Below are positions 6,993 to 12,858 of a DNA stretch of 12,858 nucleotides, piece by piece. Location: NCBI GenBank assembly GCA_029858845.1, contig JAOUEG010000029.1, forward strand, positions 1-12,858, given 5' to 3'. How positions within the stretch are numbered: position 1 is the stretch's first letter; each line of letters begins with the position of its first letter. Below the pieces are notes generated by a model. That model did no database searches. It worked only from the letters and a program-made list of their open reading frames with translations, and was not told the DNA's origin. This DNA is from Chloroflexota bacterium (GTDB lineage Bacteria; Chloroflexota; Limnocylindria; Limnocylindrales; CSP1-4). The position numbers and the translations under genes were made by a program.

Positions 6993-7109
6993 ATGGAAGC
7001 ACTCGTCCTGTTCCTGACGCTCATCGTCCTGCTCGCCACCCTCGACATGGGGGGCACCGGCCGGCACGCAGATCGTCCGGATCCATGGCCAGACGCCCCG
7101 GTTCACTGA
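6993..7109 (+). CDS. Small single-span membrane peptide (38 residues)
   Basis: The frame from ATG 6993 encodes an N-terminal hydrophobic helix (MEALVLFLTLIVLLATLDM) followed by a polar, Pro/His/Asp-rich tail (GRHADRPDPWPDAPVH). A strong AGGAAGG (6981-6987) lies five bases before the ATG, and a good promoter lies about 55 bases upstream, so translation is well supported despite the short length. The helix would span the membrane once; a cleavable signal is unlikely because no cleavage motif is seen. It is the first gene of a probable three-gene operon. I recognise no family; toxin-like, accessory-subunit or envelope-stress roles are all possible and none is shown. Confidence 0.7.
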   Translation: MEALVLFLTLIVLLATLDMGGTGRHADRPDPWPDAPVH

Positions 7110-7139
7110 AACGACACCGAACCCGGCAGGAGCATACGG

Positions 7140-7376
7140 ATGAATCACCTCTACACGATCATCGCCCTAGATATCGCCGACGAACGCGCCCGGCAGGCAC
7201 GACTCGACCAGATGGCGATGCGCGCCACGATGGTGAGCGCGAAGGAGCCCGGCGTCGCCCGCCGAGGCCTCGCCAGGGCACTCGCCCTGGTGAGCCGTCG
7301 CAGCGCGTCGGCCGCGCGGCACCTCGACGCCCGCACGGCCGACGACCTTCGCCACGCTCTTGTGCCCGGCGAGTAA
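7140..7376 (+). CDS. Conserved-looking 78-residue protein of unknown function
   Basis: ATG 7140 is preceded by AGGAG at 7128-7132 with seven-base spacing. The protein opens MNHLYTIIALDIADERARQARLDQMA, a short hydrophobic stretch running into a helical, Arg/Ala-rich body (VARRGLARALALVSRRSASAARHLDARTADDLRHAL). It is strongly basic and predicted almost wholly helical; the N-terminal hydrophobic patch is too short for a secure membrane span. It follows the 38-residue peptide by 30 bases and precedes the propeller-repeat gene by 10 bases, which suggests one transcript. No family recognised. It might be a peripheral membrane or nucleic-acid-binding protein, but this is only charge-based inference. 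Confidence 0.65.
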   Translation: MNHLYTIIALDIADERARQARLDQMAMRATMVSAKEPGVARRGLARALALVSRRSASAARHLDARTADDLRHALVPGE

Positions 7377-7400
7377 TCTTCCGGGCATGCCTGAGCATGC
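7364..7400 (+). promoter_or_regulatory. Tandem hairpins over the start codon of the propeller-repeat gene
   Basis: GCCCGG (7364-7369) pairs with CCGGGC (7381-7386). Overlapping its end, GCATGC (7385-7390) and GCATGC (7395-7400) flank CTGA and can pair with each other. The ATG (7387-7389) lies inside the second stem, and no Shine-Dalgarno is visible. Translation of the upstream 78-residue gene, which stops at 7376, would disrupt the first stem and could couple the two genes. Confidence 0.4.
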
Positions 7401-7806
7401 CGCTCCCCGGGCGGCCGCAGCGGTCTCCTGGGGACCCGATCGAATCGACCTGTTCACGGTGGATGACGACGCCGGTCTCGTCCACCGCGCCTTCGTGTCC
7501 GGGACCTGGCGTGAGCCGACCTCGCTCGGGGGTCCGATCGCCTCGGCGCCCGCCGCGACGGCCTGGGGCGTGGACCAGCTCGAGGTCTTCGCCATCTTCC
7601 CGGATGGGGCCCTCTGGAACCGGTTCTGGGACGGTGAGTCCTGGCACCGATGGGAGTCGCTCGGTGGCGACCTGACCGGCACACCGACCGCGTCCTCGTG
7701 GTCGGCGGATCGACTCGACGTCTTCGCCCCGGGCCGCGACGGCCGCCTCTGGCACCGCTGGTGGGACGGCACCCGCTGGGTCGACTGGGAGCAGCTCCCA
7801 GCCTGA
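7387..7806 (+). CDS. Three-repeat DUF346/PLL-type beta-propeller (lectin-like) protein
   Basis: The 139 residues consist almost wholly of three repeats of about 45. Each carries the pattern (A)xSW..DR-D-F..-DG-LW-R-W-G-W--W--LGG---P: VSWGPDRIDLFTVDDDAGLVHR, TAWGVDQLEVFAIFPDGALWNR and SSWSADRLDVFAPGRDGRLWHR, each followed by a W-rich strand. This is the blade motif of DUF346 and of PLL-type fucose-binding lectins, whose propellers usually have seven blades. Three blades cannot close a propeller alone, so the protein may oligomerise or pair with another chain. There is no signal peptide. Start ATG 7387 is chosen over an in-frame TTG at 7360 inside the previous gene. Sugar binding is family-based inference. 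Confidence 0.8.
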   Translation: MPEHAAPRAAAAVSWGPDRIDLFTVDDDAGLVHRAFVSGTWREPTSLGGPIASAPAATAWGVDQLEVFAIFPDGALWNRFWDGESWHRWESLGGDLTGTPTASSWSADRLDVFAPGRDGRLWHRWWDGTRWVDWEQLPA

Positions 7807-7814
7807 GCGAGGTC

Positions 7815-7844
7815 GGCCGGACCAGCCCGTCCACCGGTCCGGCT
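7815..7844 (+). terminator. Stem-loop after the propeller-repeat gene, probable terminator
   Basis: GCCGGACC (7816-7823) and GGTCCGGC (7836-7843) are exact reverse complements, extended by a G-U pair at 7815/7844, around a 12-base loop. It lies nine bases past the stop and has no T-tract. It likely ends the three-gene set. The remaining bases up to 8044 hold only a small TCGGCC/GGCCGA hairpin (7891-7907) and no gene or clear promoter that I can support. Confidence 0.55.
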
Positions 7845-8044
7845 CGGATTCCGCGACCTCACAGGGTCGCAACCTCGGCGCGATACACGATCGGCCGTCA
7901 TGGCCGAGTCTGAATCTACCCAGTCTGTATCCATCGGCACCTTCCACCGGGTGCGTCGCCTTCGTCAATGTGTACGCACGCGATGCGCCTTTCGCCGGCA
8001 GAGCCCGCCCCACGGTCGTGCTGCCACGGTGAATGGGAGGAGCG

Positions 8045-8509
8045 ATGAGTCAACAGCCGACAGCCGATCCGGGGACGAGCGGGTTCTCGCGCCGCCGCCT
8101 GCTGGCCGCGCTGGCGGGCTTCTCGATCATCTCTACGCTGACGATGATCGTCGCGCCCATCCTCGGATTCCTGATCCCGCCCAAGACCAGCGGGGCAGCC
8201 GCCGGCGGCAAGGTGCTCGTCGGGACGGTCGCCGACATCCCGCCGGGTCAGGGCAAGGTCGTTCCCGTTGGCAGCAGCCCGACGATCATCGTCAATACCG
8301 ACCAGGGATTGAACGCCTTCTCGGCCATCTGCCCGCACCTTGGCTGCATCGTCACCTGGGATCCCGGCAGCAACGTGATCCTCTGTCCGTGCCACGACGG
8401 ACGTTTCAACCCGACGACGGGTGCCGTCCTCTCCGGACCGCCGCCGTCCGGCCTGCCGGCTGAGGAGGTCACCGTCGAGGATGACCAGATCTTCGTCGTG
8501 AGCAGCTGA
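8045..8509 (+). CDS. qcrA: Rieske iron-sulfur subunit of a quinol:cytochrome c reductase
   Basis: The 154-residue protein carries both Rieske boxes: CPHLGC (96-101) and CPCHDG (114-119). The [2Fe-2S] ligands would be C96, H98, C114 and H117, with C101 and C116 forming the usual disulfide. The N-terminus has a twin-arginine-like SRRRLL followed by a hydrophobic helix (about 20-44) that anchors it, with the cluster domain on the outer face. It takes the first electron from quinol at the Qo site of the next gene's product. The ATG at 8045 has GGAGG (8036-8040) four bases upstream; an ATG at 8033 lies before that site and is less likely. Only two bases separate its stop from the cytochrome b start. 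Confidence 0.96.
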   Translation: MSQQPTADPGTSGFSRRRLLAALAGFSIISTLTMIVAPILGFLIPPKTSGAAAGGKVLVGTVADIPPGQGKVVPVGSSPTIIVNTDQGLNAFSAICPHLGCIVTWDPGSNVILCPCHDGRFNPTTGAVLSGPPPSGLPAEEVTVEDDQIFVVSS

Positions 8510-8511
8510 CG

Positions 8512-9585
8512 ATGACGACCGACAACCCACCGACCAGCCCGGGCTCCGTGGACGACTGGTTCGAGTCACGCCTGCACTGGCGAGCGCTGATGGATGCGCT
8601 GCTCCACGTGCGTGTTCCGCTGGAGGCCAAGACCTTCTTCTTCGGCGGGATGACGCTCTTCCTGTTCGGCGTCCAGGTCGTGACGGGGACGCTGCTCGCC
8701 CTCTACTACAAGCCGACTCCGGAAGCCGCGTACGACAGCGTCCTGTTCATCACCAGCGACGTGAGCTTCGGCTGGCTGATCCGAAGCGTGCATCACTGGT
8801 CCGCGAACCTGATGATCCTGTTCCTGGTCTTCCACCTCCTGCGGGTCTTCTTCCAGGCTGCCTACAAGTACCCGCGGGAGCTCACCTGGGTAGTCGGGAT
8901 CGGCCTCCTCGGCCTGACGATGATGTTCGGGTTCACCGGCTATCTGCTGCCGTGGGACCAGCGTGCCTACTGGGCGACCGTGGTGGGCACGGAGATCGCC
9001 GGTGGAATCCCGTTCATCGGTGATGCCCTGCTGGTGCTCCTGCGCGGCGGCGCCGACGTGACCGAGGCGACGCTGAGTCGGTTCTTCGGGATCCACGTCC
9101 TCGTTCTGCCCCTGGCCCTCGGCGCGGTCGTCGCCATCCACCTCGTCTTCGTGCACCAGCAGGGTCTCGCGAACCCCACGAAGCCCGATCCGCGACCACC
9201 GGCCGTCCCCCAGGGGCGCACCAAGCCGTTCTTCCCCCACTACATCCTCGAGGAGGTCATCGCCTGGCTGTTCCTGCTGGCCATGCTCGTCGTGCTGTCG
9301 TCGCTCTTCCCGGCGGGCCTGGAGGAGGAGGCGAACCCGTTGGAGACGCCGGCCCACGTGAAGCCGGAGTGGTACTTCCTCGGTGTCTACGAGCTGCTGA
9401 AGCACATCCCGTGGAAGGTCGTCGGCATCCTCACCCCGATGGTGTTCATCGTGCTGCTGGCTGTCCTCCCCTTCATCGACCGCAACCCCGAGGTGCGCCC
9501 GCGCAAGCGACCGCTGGCGATCGCCCTGGGCATCCTGACCATCGCCGTGCTCATCGGCCTGACCATCTGGGGCTACTACAGCTGA
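8512..9585 (+). CDS. qcrB: Cytochrome b, b6/subunit-IV fusion type
   Basis: The 357 residues cover a four-helix b6-like half and a C-terminal subunit-IV-like half in one chain. Heme b ligands are H94 and H108 in helix B (spacing 14) and H195 and H210 in helix D (spacing 15, the b6-type value rather than 14). Conserved pieces include FGWLIRSVHHWSANLM, PRELTW and GYLLPWDQ. The Qo-site PEWY is at 285-288, followed by KHIP. The Cys that holds the extra heme c in true b6f complexes is absent; F43 aligns there. About seven to eight membrane helices are expected, the last being LAIALGILTIAVLIGLTIWG. It oxidises quinol, probably menaquinol, together with the Rieske protein upstream and the decaheme cytochrome downstream. 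Confidence 0.96.
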   Translation: MTTDNPPTSPGSVDDWFESRLHWRALMDALLHVRVPLEAKTFFFGGMTLFLFGVQVVTGTLLALYYKPTPEAAYDSVLFITSDVSFGWLIRSVHHWSANLMILFLVFHLLRVFFQAAYKYPRELTWVVGIGLLGLTMMFGFTGYLLPWDQRAYWATVVGTEIAGGIPFIGDALLVLLRGGADVTEATLSRFFGIHVLVLPLALGAVVAIHLVFVHQQGLANPTKPDPRPPAVPQGRTKPFFPHYILEEVIAWLFLLAMLVVLSSLFPAGLEEEANPLETPAHVKPEWYFLGVYELLKHIPWKVVGILTPMVFIVLLAVLPFIDRNPEVRPRKRPLAIALGILTIAVLIGLTIWGYYS

Positions 9586-9613
9586 GGTCGTGCAGATCGT
9601 GATCCGGATACGG

Positions 9614-11071
9614 ATGTCACTCGAGACGAAGCGCCGCCTGCGCCATCTTCGACTGGCATGCCTTGCAGTGCCCGCGATCCTGGCCCTCCTCATGCTGGCC
9701 GGTTCGGCCTCGGCCCAGGACCCGTCACCCGAGCCATCGCTCATCCCGGGTCCTCCGGCGCCCTCGCCGATCGCCCACCCGCCCGGCGGTGACGTGGACC
9801 AGTGCTTCGAGTGTCACGTGTCGCTCGATGACAAGCAGCAGGCCATCTCGGAGACCTGGCAGGAGAGCATCCACGGCGCGGGCGGCATCGGCTGCGCCGA
9901 CTGCCACGGCGGCGACCCTGGATCGGACCAGATCACCGTGGCGATGTCCGAGGCCAACGGCTTCATCGGGATCCCGTCGCGGCAGTCGACCGTGGACGTG
10001 TGCGGGAGCTGCCACTCGGACACCGAGCGCATGCGGTCGTACGGCCTGCCGACCGACCAGTACGACGACTACTGGACGAGTGTCCATGGCCAGCGTCTGC
10101 TCGAGGCGAACGACACGCGCGTCGCGATCTGCATCGATTGCCATGGGTCGCATGCGGTCAAGAAGGCCTCCGACCCGACGGCCGACGTCTATCCGCTCAA
10201 CGTCCCGGCGATGTGCTCGCGCTGCCACTCCGACCCGACGCTGATGGAGCCGTACGGGATCCCGACGGATCAGTACGACACCTACGCGCAGAGCGTCCAC
10301 GGCGAGGCGATGATCACCAACCAGGATGTGCGAGCGCCGTCGTGCACCTCATGCCACGGGTCGCACTCGGCCAAGCCGCCGCGCAGTTCGGAGGTCGTGA
10401 ACGTCTGCGGGAAGTGCCACACCGCGACCGAGGAGCTGTACCTGGAGAGTCGGCATTCCGAGCTGGAGACCGCCGCCCCCAAGTGCTGGACCTGCCACGG
10501 AACGCACGACGTGCAGCAACCCAGCGAAGCGCTCTTCTTCCACGAGGAGCCGCCCGACTACGAGTGCACGACGTGCCATCAGCCACCCGACATGACGCTC
10601 GTGCTCGACGTCGAGCAGTTCGACGACGAGGCTGATCGCCGCTGCGACACGTGCCACCACCCCGAATCGCTGATCTACAGCCAGGTGGAAGCGATCTCCG
10701 GCGCGCTGGGCGGGGCGACCGGCGCCCAAGCGCAGGCGCAGGGGAAGATCGACGAGGCGAAGAGCCTGGGGATGATCGTTCACGATGCCGAAGTCGCGCT
10801 GACCGAATCGAAGACCGGCTATATCCAGGGTCAGGCCGCCGTCCATACGACGAAGCTGACCGACGTCACCGTCCACACGGACGAGGCCACGGCCAAGGCG
10901 GCGGAGGCGGAGGCCATGGCGCAGGCGAAGCTCGACGAAAGCCTCTTCCGCCGCACCGCGATGATCATCGTGATCGCGGTCATCCTCATCAACGTCGTGG
11001 TCCTCTACGTCATCATGCGTCGCATGAGCCACCCGTGGGAGGAGGAGGCCGAGGAGCCTCCGACGGCATAG
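9614..11071 (+). CDS. Membrane-anchored decaheme c-type cytochrome, third subunit of the Rieske/cytochrome b operon
   Basis: The 485-residue protein has a signal peptide cleaved near ASA-QD (residues 34/35) and ten CxxCH heme sites beginning at C64, C94, C130, C173, C201, C244, C265, C291, C318 and C344. Residues 130-177 and 201-248 are an internal duplication with a 71-residue period, both containing YG(L/I)PTDQYD and SVHG. After the hemes comes an Ala/Gln/Glu-rich, probably helical stalk (about 355-443), then one membrane span (about 449-468) and an acidic cytoplasmic tail. It replaces the usual monoheme c1 or f and should carry electrons away from the Rieske protein. Upstream GTGs at 9590 and 9599 are possible starts; the ATG gives the most typical signal peptide. 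Operon position is immediate. Confidence 0.93.
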   Translation: MSLETKRRLRHLRLACLAVPAILALLMLAGSASAQDPSPEPSLIPGPPAPSPIAHPPGGDVDQCFECHVSLDDKQQAISETWQESIHGAGGIGCADCHGGDPGSDQITVAMSEANGFIGIPSRQSTVDVCGSCHSDTERMRSYGLPTDQYDDYWTSVHGQRLLEANDTRVAICIDCHGSHAVKKASDPTADVYPLNVPAMCSRCHSDPTLMEPYGIPTDQYDTYAQSVHGEAMITNQDVRAPSCTSCHGSHSAKPPRSSEVVNVCGKCHTATEELYLESRHSELETAAPKCWTCHGTHDVQQPSEALFFHEEPPDYECTTCHQPPDMTLVLDVEQFDDEADRRCDTCHHPESLIYSQVEAISGALGGATGAQAQAQGKIDEAKSLGMIVHDAEVALTESKTGYIQGQAAVHTTKLTDVTVHTDEATAKAAEAEAMAQAKLDESLFRRTAMIIVIAVILINVVVLYVIMRRMSHPWEEEAEEPPTA

Positions 11072-11097
11072 GCTCGGGCGCAACGGCGGCCCGACGG

Positions 11098-11135
11098 GTG
11101 CCGTTCGGTCCCCGGCCGGGTAGGCCGGACGGCAC
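11098..11135 (+). terminator. Long stem-loop after the decaheme cytochrome gene, probable operon terminator
   Basis: GTGCCGTTCGGTC (11098-11110) pairs fully with GGCCGGACGGCAC (11123-11135), 13 bp with two G-U wobbles. The 12-base loop itself contains the palindrome CCCGGCCGGG. It starts 27 bases after the stop codon. No T-run follows, as at the other terminator candidates in this window. It is the most stable-looking stem here. Confidence 0.6.
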
Positions 11136-11157
11136 TGTCGGCCCAGTGTGCCAATCG

Positions 11158-11175
11158 GCATGGTTCGGACCATGC
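11158..11175 (+). promoter_or_regulatory. Perfect hairpin containing both candidate ATG starts of the histidine kinase
   Basis: GCATGGT (11158-11164) and ACCATGC (11169-11175) are exact reverse complements around a TCGG loop. The in-frame ATGs at 11160 and 11172 fall one in each arm. No Shine-Dalgarno is seen nearby. If transcribed, the structure could occlude initiation; as DNA it is a palindromic site that a regulator could bind. Confidence 0.4.
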
Positions 11176-12858
11176 ATCCCCCTCGCGGAGCACGCGACCT
11201 CGAACTCCTGAAATGGATCGGCGTCATCCTGCCGATCATCTTCATCTGGGGTTTCGAGCTCGTTCGTTTCTTCGTGATGGAGGAGGGCCTGCCCGGTACG
11301 GACACCCACGTCCTCTCCGCCCTGCTGATGGCCGGCGCCGTCGTCCTGTTCGGGATGGGCATGGCCGCCCTCATCGATCGGGCCGAGCACGAGCTCGTCA
11401 GCCAGAACCGGGACCTGGCGATCAGCCGCGCCGTGAGTGAGGCGGTCCGCGGCGACCAGCCCCTGGCTGAGGCGCTCCAGCGCGTGATGGACGTACTCGT
11501 GGACGAAACCGGTGCCGTCGGCGGGATCATCCGCGTCCCGCAGCCCGGTCGCCGGGACCTGGTGGTACGCCGACCGATCGAGTTGGCCGACGGCCTCGAG
11601 TGGGTCGGGGCGCTCCTCGACGAGACCGTCGCGACTCGTGGCGACGGGATCCAGATCGCAGACCGGCGCGAACTCGACACGACCATCCTCGATATGCCCC
11701 TGCTGTCCGGCGGCGAGCGCCAGGGTCGCGTCCGACTCGTCCTCCATCCGGCGACGCGGCCGGCCGTGTCCGACGAAGCCCTCTCGGACATCGCCGACGA
11801 GATCGCCACCGCGGCCCGACTCAGCCATCTCGTGGACGACCTGCGCCGCCGCGAGCGGGAGCAGGCTGCGCTGTACGAAGTGGCGCTGCAGCTCACCGAT
11901 CGGGCCGAGAGGCGCTCCGTGCTGGACACGGTGACCCATCATGCCCAGGCGCTGCTGGCGGCCGATCGGGCGATCATCTGCCTGGTCGAACCGGATGCGA
12001 TCCCCCGGGCCGGCCCGCGCTCGGACGGGCTCGCCGTCGCCGATGACGGTTCGGTCTGCCGGCTCGCCCATCTCGACCGTGGGGTCGACAGCCACGCGAA
12101 CCCCCTGTGTCCCGTCCAGTCCGACGGGCCGGAGGTCCACTGGATGTCGCGTCAGCTCCGCAGCGCGGAAGGTCCCCTGGGCGAGCTGTGCGTGGTCCGC
12201 CATGACGGCGACGCCTTCAGCGCAGCCGATGGATCACTCCTGGCGACGCTTGCCGACATGGCGGCGATCGGCATCACGACGGCCCGCCTCAAGGACGCCG
12301 AGCAGCAGCTGGCCATCGTCGCCGAACGCGATCGGATCGCACGCGAGCTTCATGACAGCCTCGCCCAGGTGCTCGGTCACATCCACCTGCGGATCCGGGG
12401 ACTCGAAGGCCGCCTGGATGGCGCGGCGCCGATCATCGGCGGGGAGCTCTCGGACATCGCCGATGTCGCCGACGAAGCCTATCGGGACGTGCGAGAGGCG
12501 ATCCTCGGCCTGCGGGAGACGATCTCCTCGGAAGCCGGTCTGGAGGGCGCGCTCCGTGAGTACGTTGCGAAGTACGCCCGCCAGACGGGGATCCAGGCCA
12601 GCTTCACGTGCGATGATCGCGCCGCCAGGGCCCTCCCGCCCAGAGCGGAGATCCAGCTCCTGCGGGTCGTCCAGGAAGCGCTGACCAACGTCCGCAAGCA
12701 CTCCGGGGCCGCCCACGTGACGGTGCGGATGCAGTGCCCCGATGGCGTCGCTATCCTGGAGGTCGAGGACGATGGCTCCGGATTCGACCCGACCCGGATC
12801 ACCTCCTCGTTCAGCGGTGGGTTCGGTCTGACGTCCATGCGCGAACGCGTGGAACAGG
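11172..12858 (+). CDS. NarL/LiaS-type sensor histidine kinase with two membrane helices and GAF-like domains (C-terminus cut)
   Basis: The open frame runs to the right edge (562 codons). Two hydrophobic helices at about 12-35 and 47-66 flank a short outer loop, so sensing is probably cytoplasmic or in the membrane. Two GAF-like regions follow (about 80-215 and 225-372), the second ending ADGSLLATLADMAAIGITTARL. The HisKA_3 dimerisation helix is ERDRIARELHDSLAQVLGH, with phospho-acceptor His394. The ATPase domain shows the N box EALTNVRKHS (Asn506), G1 DDGSGFD (from 533) and G2 GGFGLTSMRERV. Kinases of this class pair with LuxR/NarL-type response regulators, expected just beyond the window. 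In-frame starts at 11148 (GTG) and 11160 (ATG) are alternatives. Cys residues in the second GAF could hint at redox sensing, but this is speculation. Confidence 0.93.
   Translation, partial: MHPPRGARDLELLKWIGVILPIIFIWGFELVRFFVMEEGLPGTDTHVLSALLMAGAVVLFGMGMAALIDRAEHELVSQNRDLAISRAVSEAVRGDQPLAEALQRVMDVLVDETGAVGGIIRVPQPGRRDLVVRRPIELADGLEWVGALLDETVATRGDGIQIADRRELDTTILDMPLLSGGERQGRVRLVLHPATRPAVSDEALSDIADEIATAARLSHLVDDLRRREREQAALYEVALQLTDRAERRSVLDTVTHHAQALLAADRAIICLVEPDAIPRAGPRSDGLAVADDGSVCRLAHLDRGVDSHANPLCPVQSDGPEVHWMSRQLRSAEGPLGELCVVRHDGDAFSAADGSLLATLADMAAIGITTARLKDAEQQLAIVAERDRIARELHDSLAQVLGHIHLRIRGLEGRLDGAAPIIGGELSDIADVADEAYRDVREAILGLRETISSEAGLEGALREYVAKYARQTGIQASFTCDDRAARALPPRAEIQLLRVVQEALTNVRKHSGAAHVTVRMQCPDGVAILEVEDDGSGFDPTRITSSFSGGFGLTSMRERVEQ

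Noticed and set aside
6284..7675. A 463-codon plus-strand frame spanning the regulator and its divergent gap
   Set aside because: It is antisense to the CGNR gene, then crosses the promoter region and three small genes out of frame; no family is visible.
7900..8463. A 187-codon plus-strand frame starting ahead of the Rieske gene
   Set aside because: It overlaps the Rieske gene in another frame, has no ribosome site and yields a low-complexity product.
8566..9744. A 392-codon minus-strand frame opposite cytochrome b
   Set aside because: It mirrors the codons of a certain gene, is rich in Asp/Glu/Arg/Gln runs and shows no recognisable motif.
10349..12203. Two long minus-strand frames over the decaheme cytochrome and the histidine kinase
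   Set aside because: Both lie antisense to genes with clear heme or kinase motifs; their translations are compositionally biased shadows.
1..12858. CRISPR arrays, insertion sequences, integrase or attachment sites
   Set aside because: I saw no regularly spaced repeats, transposase motifs or duplication of the tRNA 3' end; the window appears to be ordinary chromosomal sequence.

Overview
The window is about two-thirds G+C, with genes packed on both strands. It encodes an F420-type luciferase-like oxidoreductase, a CGNR zinc-finger regulator, a menaquinol-type Rieske/cytochrome b operon ending in a decaheme cytochrome, and a two-GAF NarL-type histidine kinase. The mix, the frequent GTG starts and the scarcity of Shine-Dalgarno sites before several genes suggest a Chloroflexota bacterium, possibly of the Limnocylindria/Ellin6529 type. 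This placement rests on gene content only and no taxonomic marker was compared.

Layout. The left edge (minus strand) carries the N-terminal part of a D-aminoacylase-type amidohydrolase. Next on the plus strand come tRNA-Ala(GGC) with encoded CCA, a strong stem-loop, leuS, and a small lipoprotein whose start codon overlaps the leuS stop by one base. Then come a GNAT acetyltransferase, an LLM-class oxidoreductase and a class I methyltransferase, separated by hairpins. A CGNR/ABATE-type regulator faces the methyltransferase tail to tail.

The regulator diverges, across an unusually AT-rich 106-bp gap, from a three-gene set: a 38-residue membrane peptide, a 78-residue protein of unknown function, and a 139-residue protein made of three DUF346/PLL-type propeller repeats. 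The gap holds two overlapping divergent promoters and two copies of a 30-bp inverted repeat of identical geometry. This looks like a small, locally regulated module and is the best candidate here for an undescribed system.

The right part is an electron-transfer operon. It holds a Rieske protein, a fused b6/subunit-IV-type cytochrome b, and a membrane-anchored ten-heme cytochrome c with a periplasmic helical stalk in place of a monoheme c1 or f. Together they would oxidise quinol and pass electrons to a multiheme conduit. A U-less stem-loop closes the operon. A sensor histidine kinase, cut by the window's right edge, follows; its candidate start codons sit in a perfect hairpin. A recurring feature is strong GC-rich stem-loops without U-tracts at gene ends.
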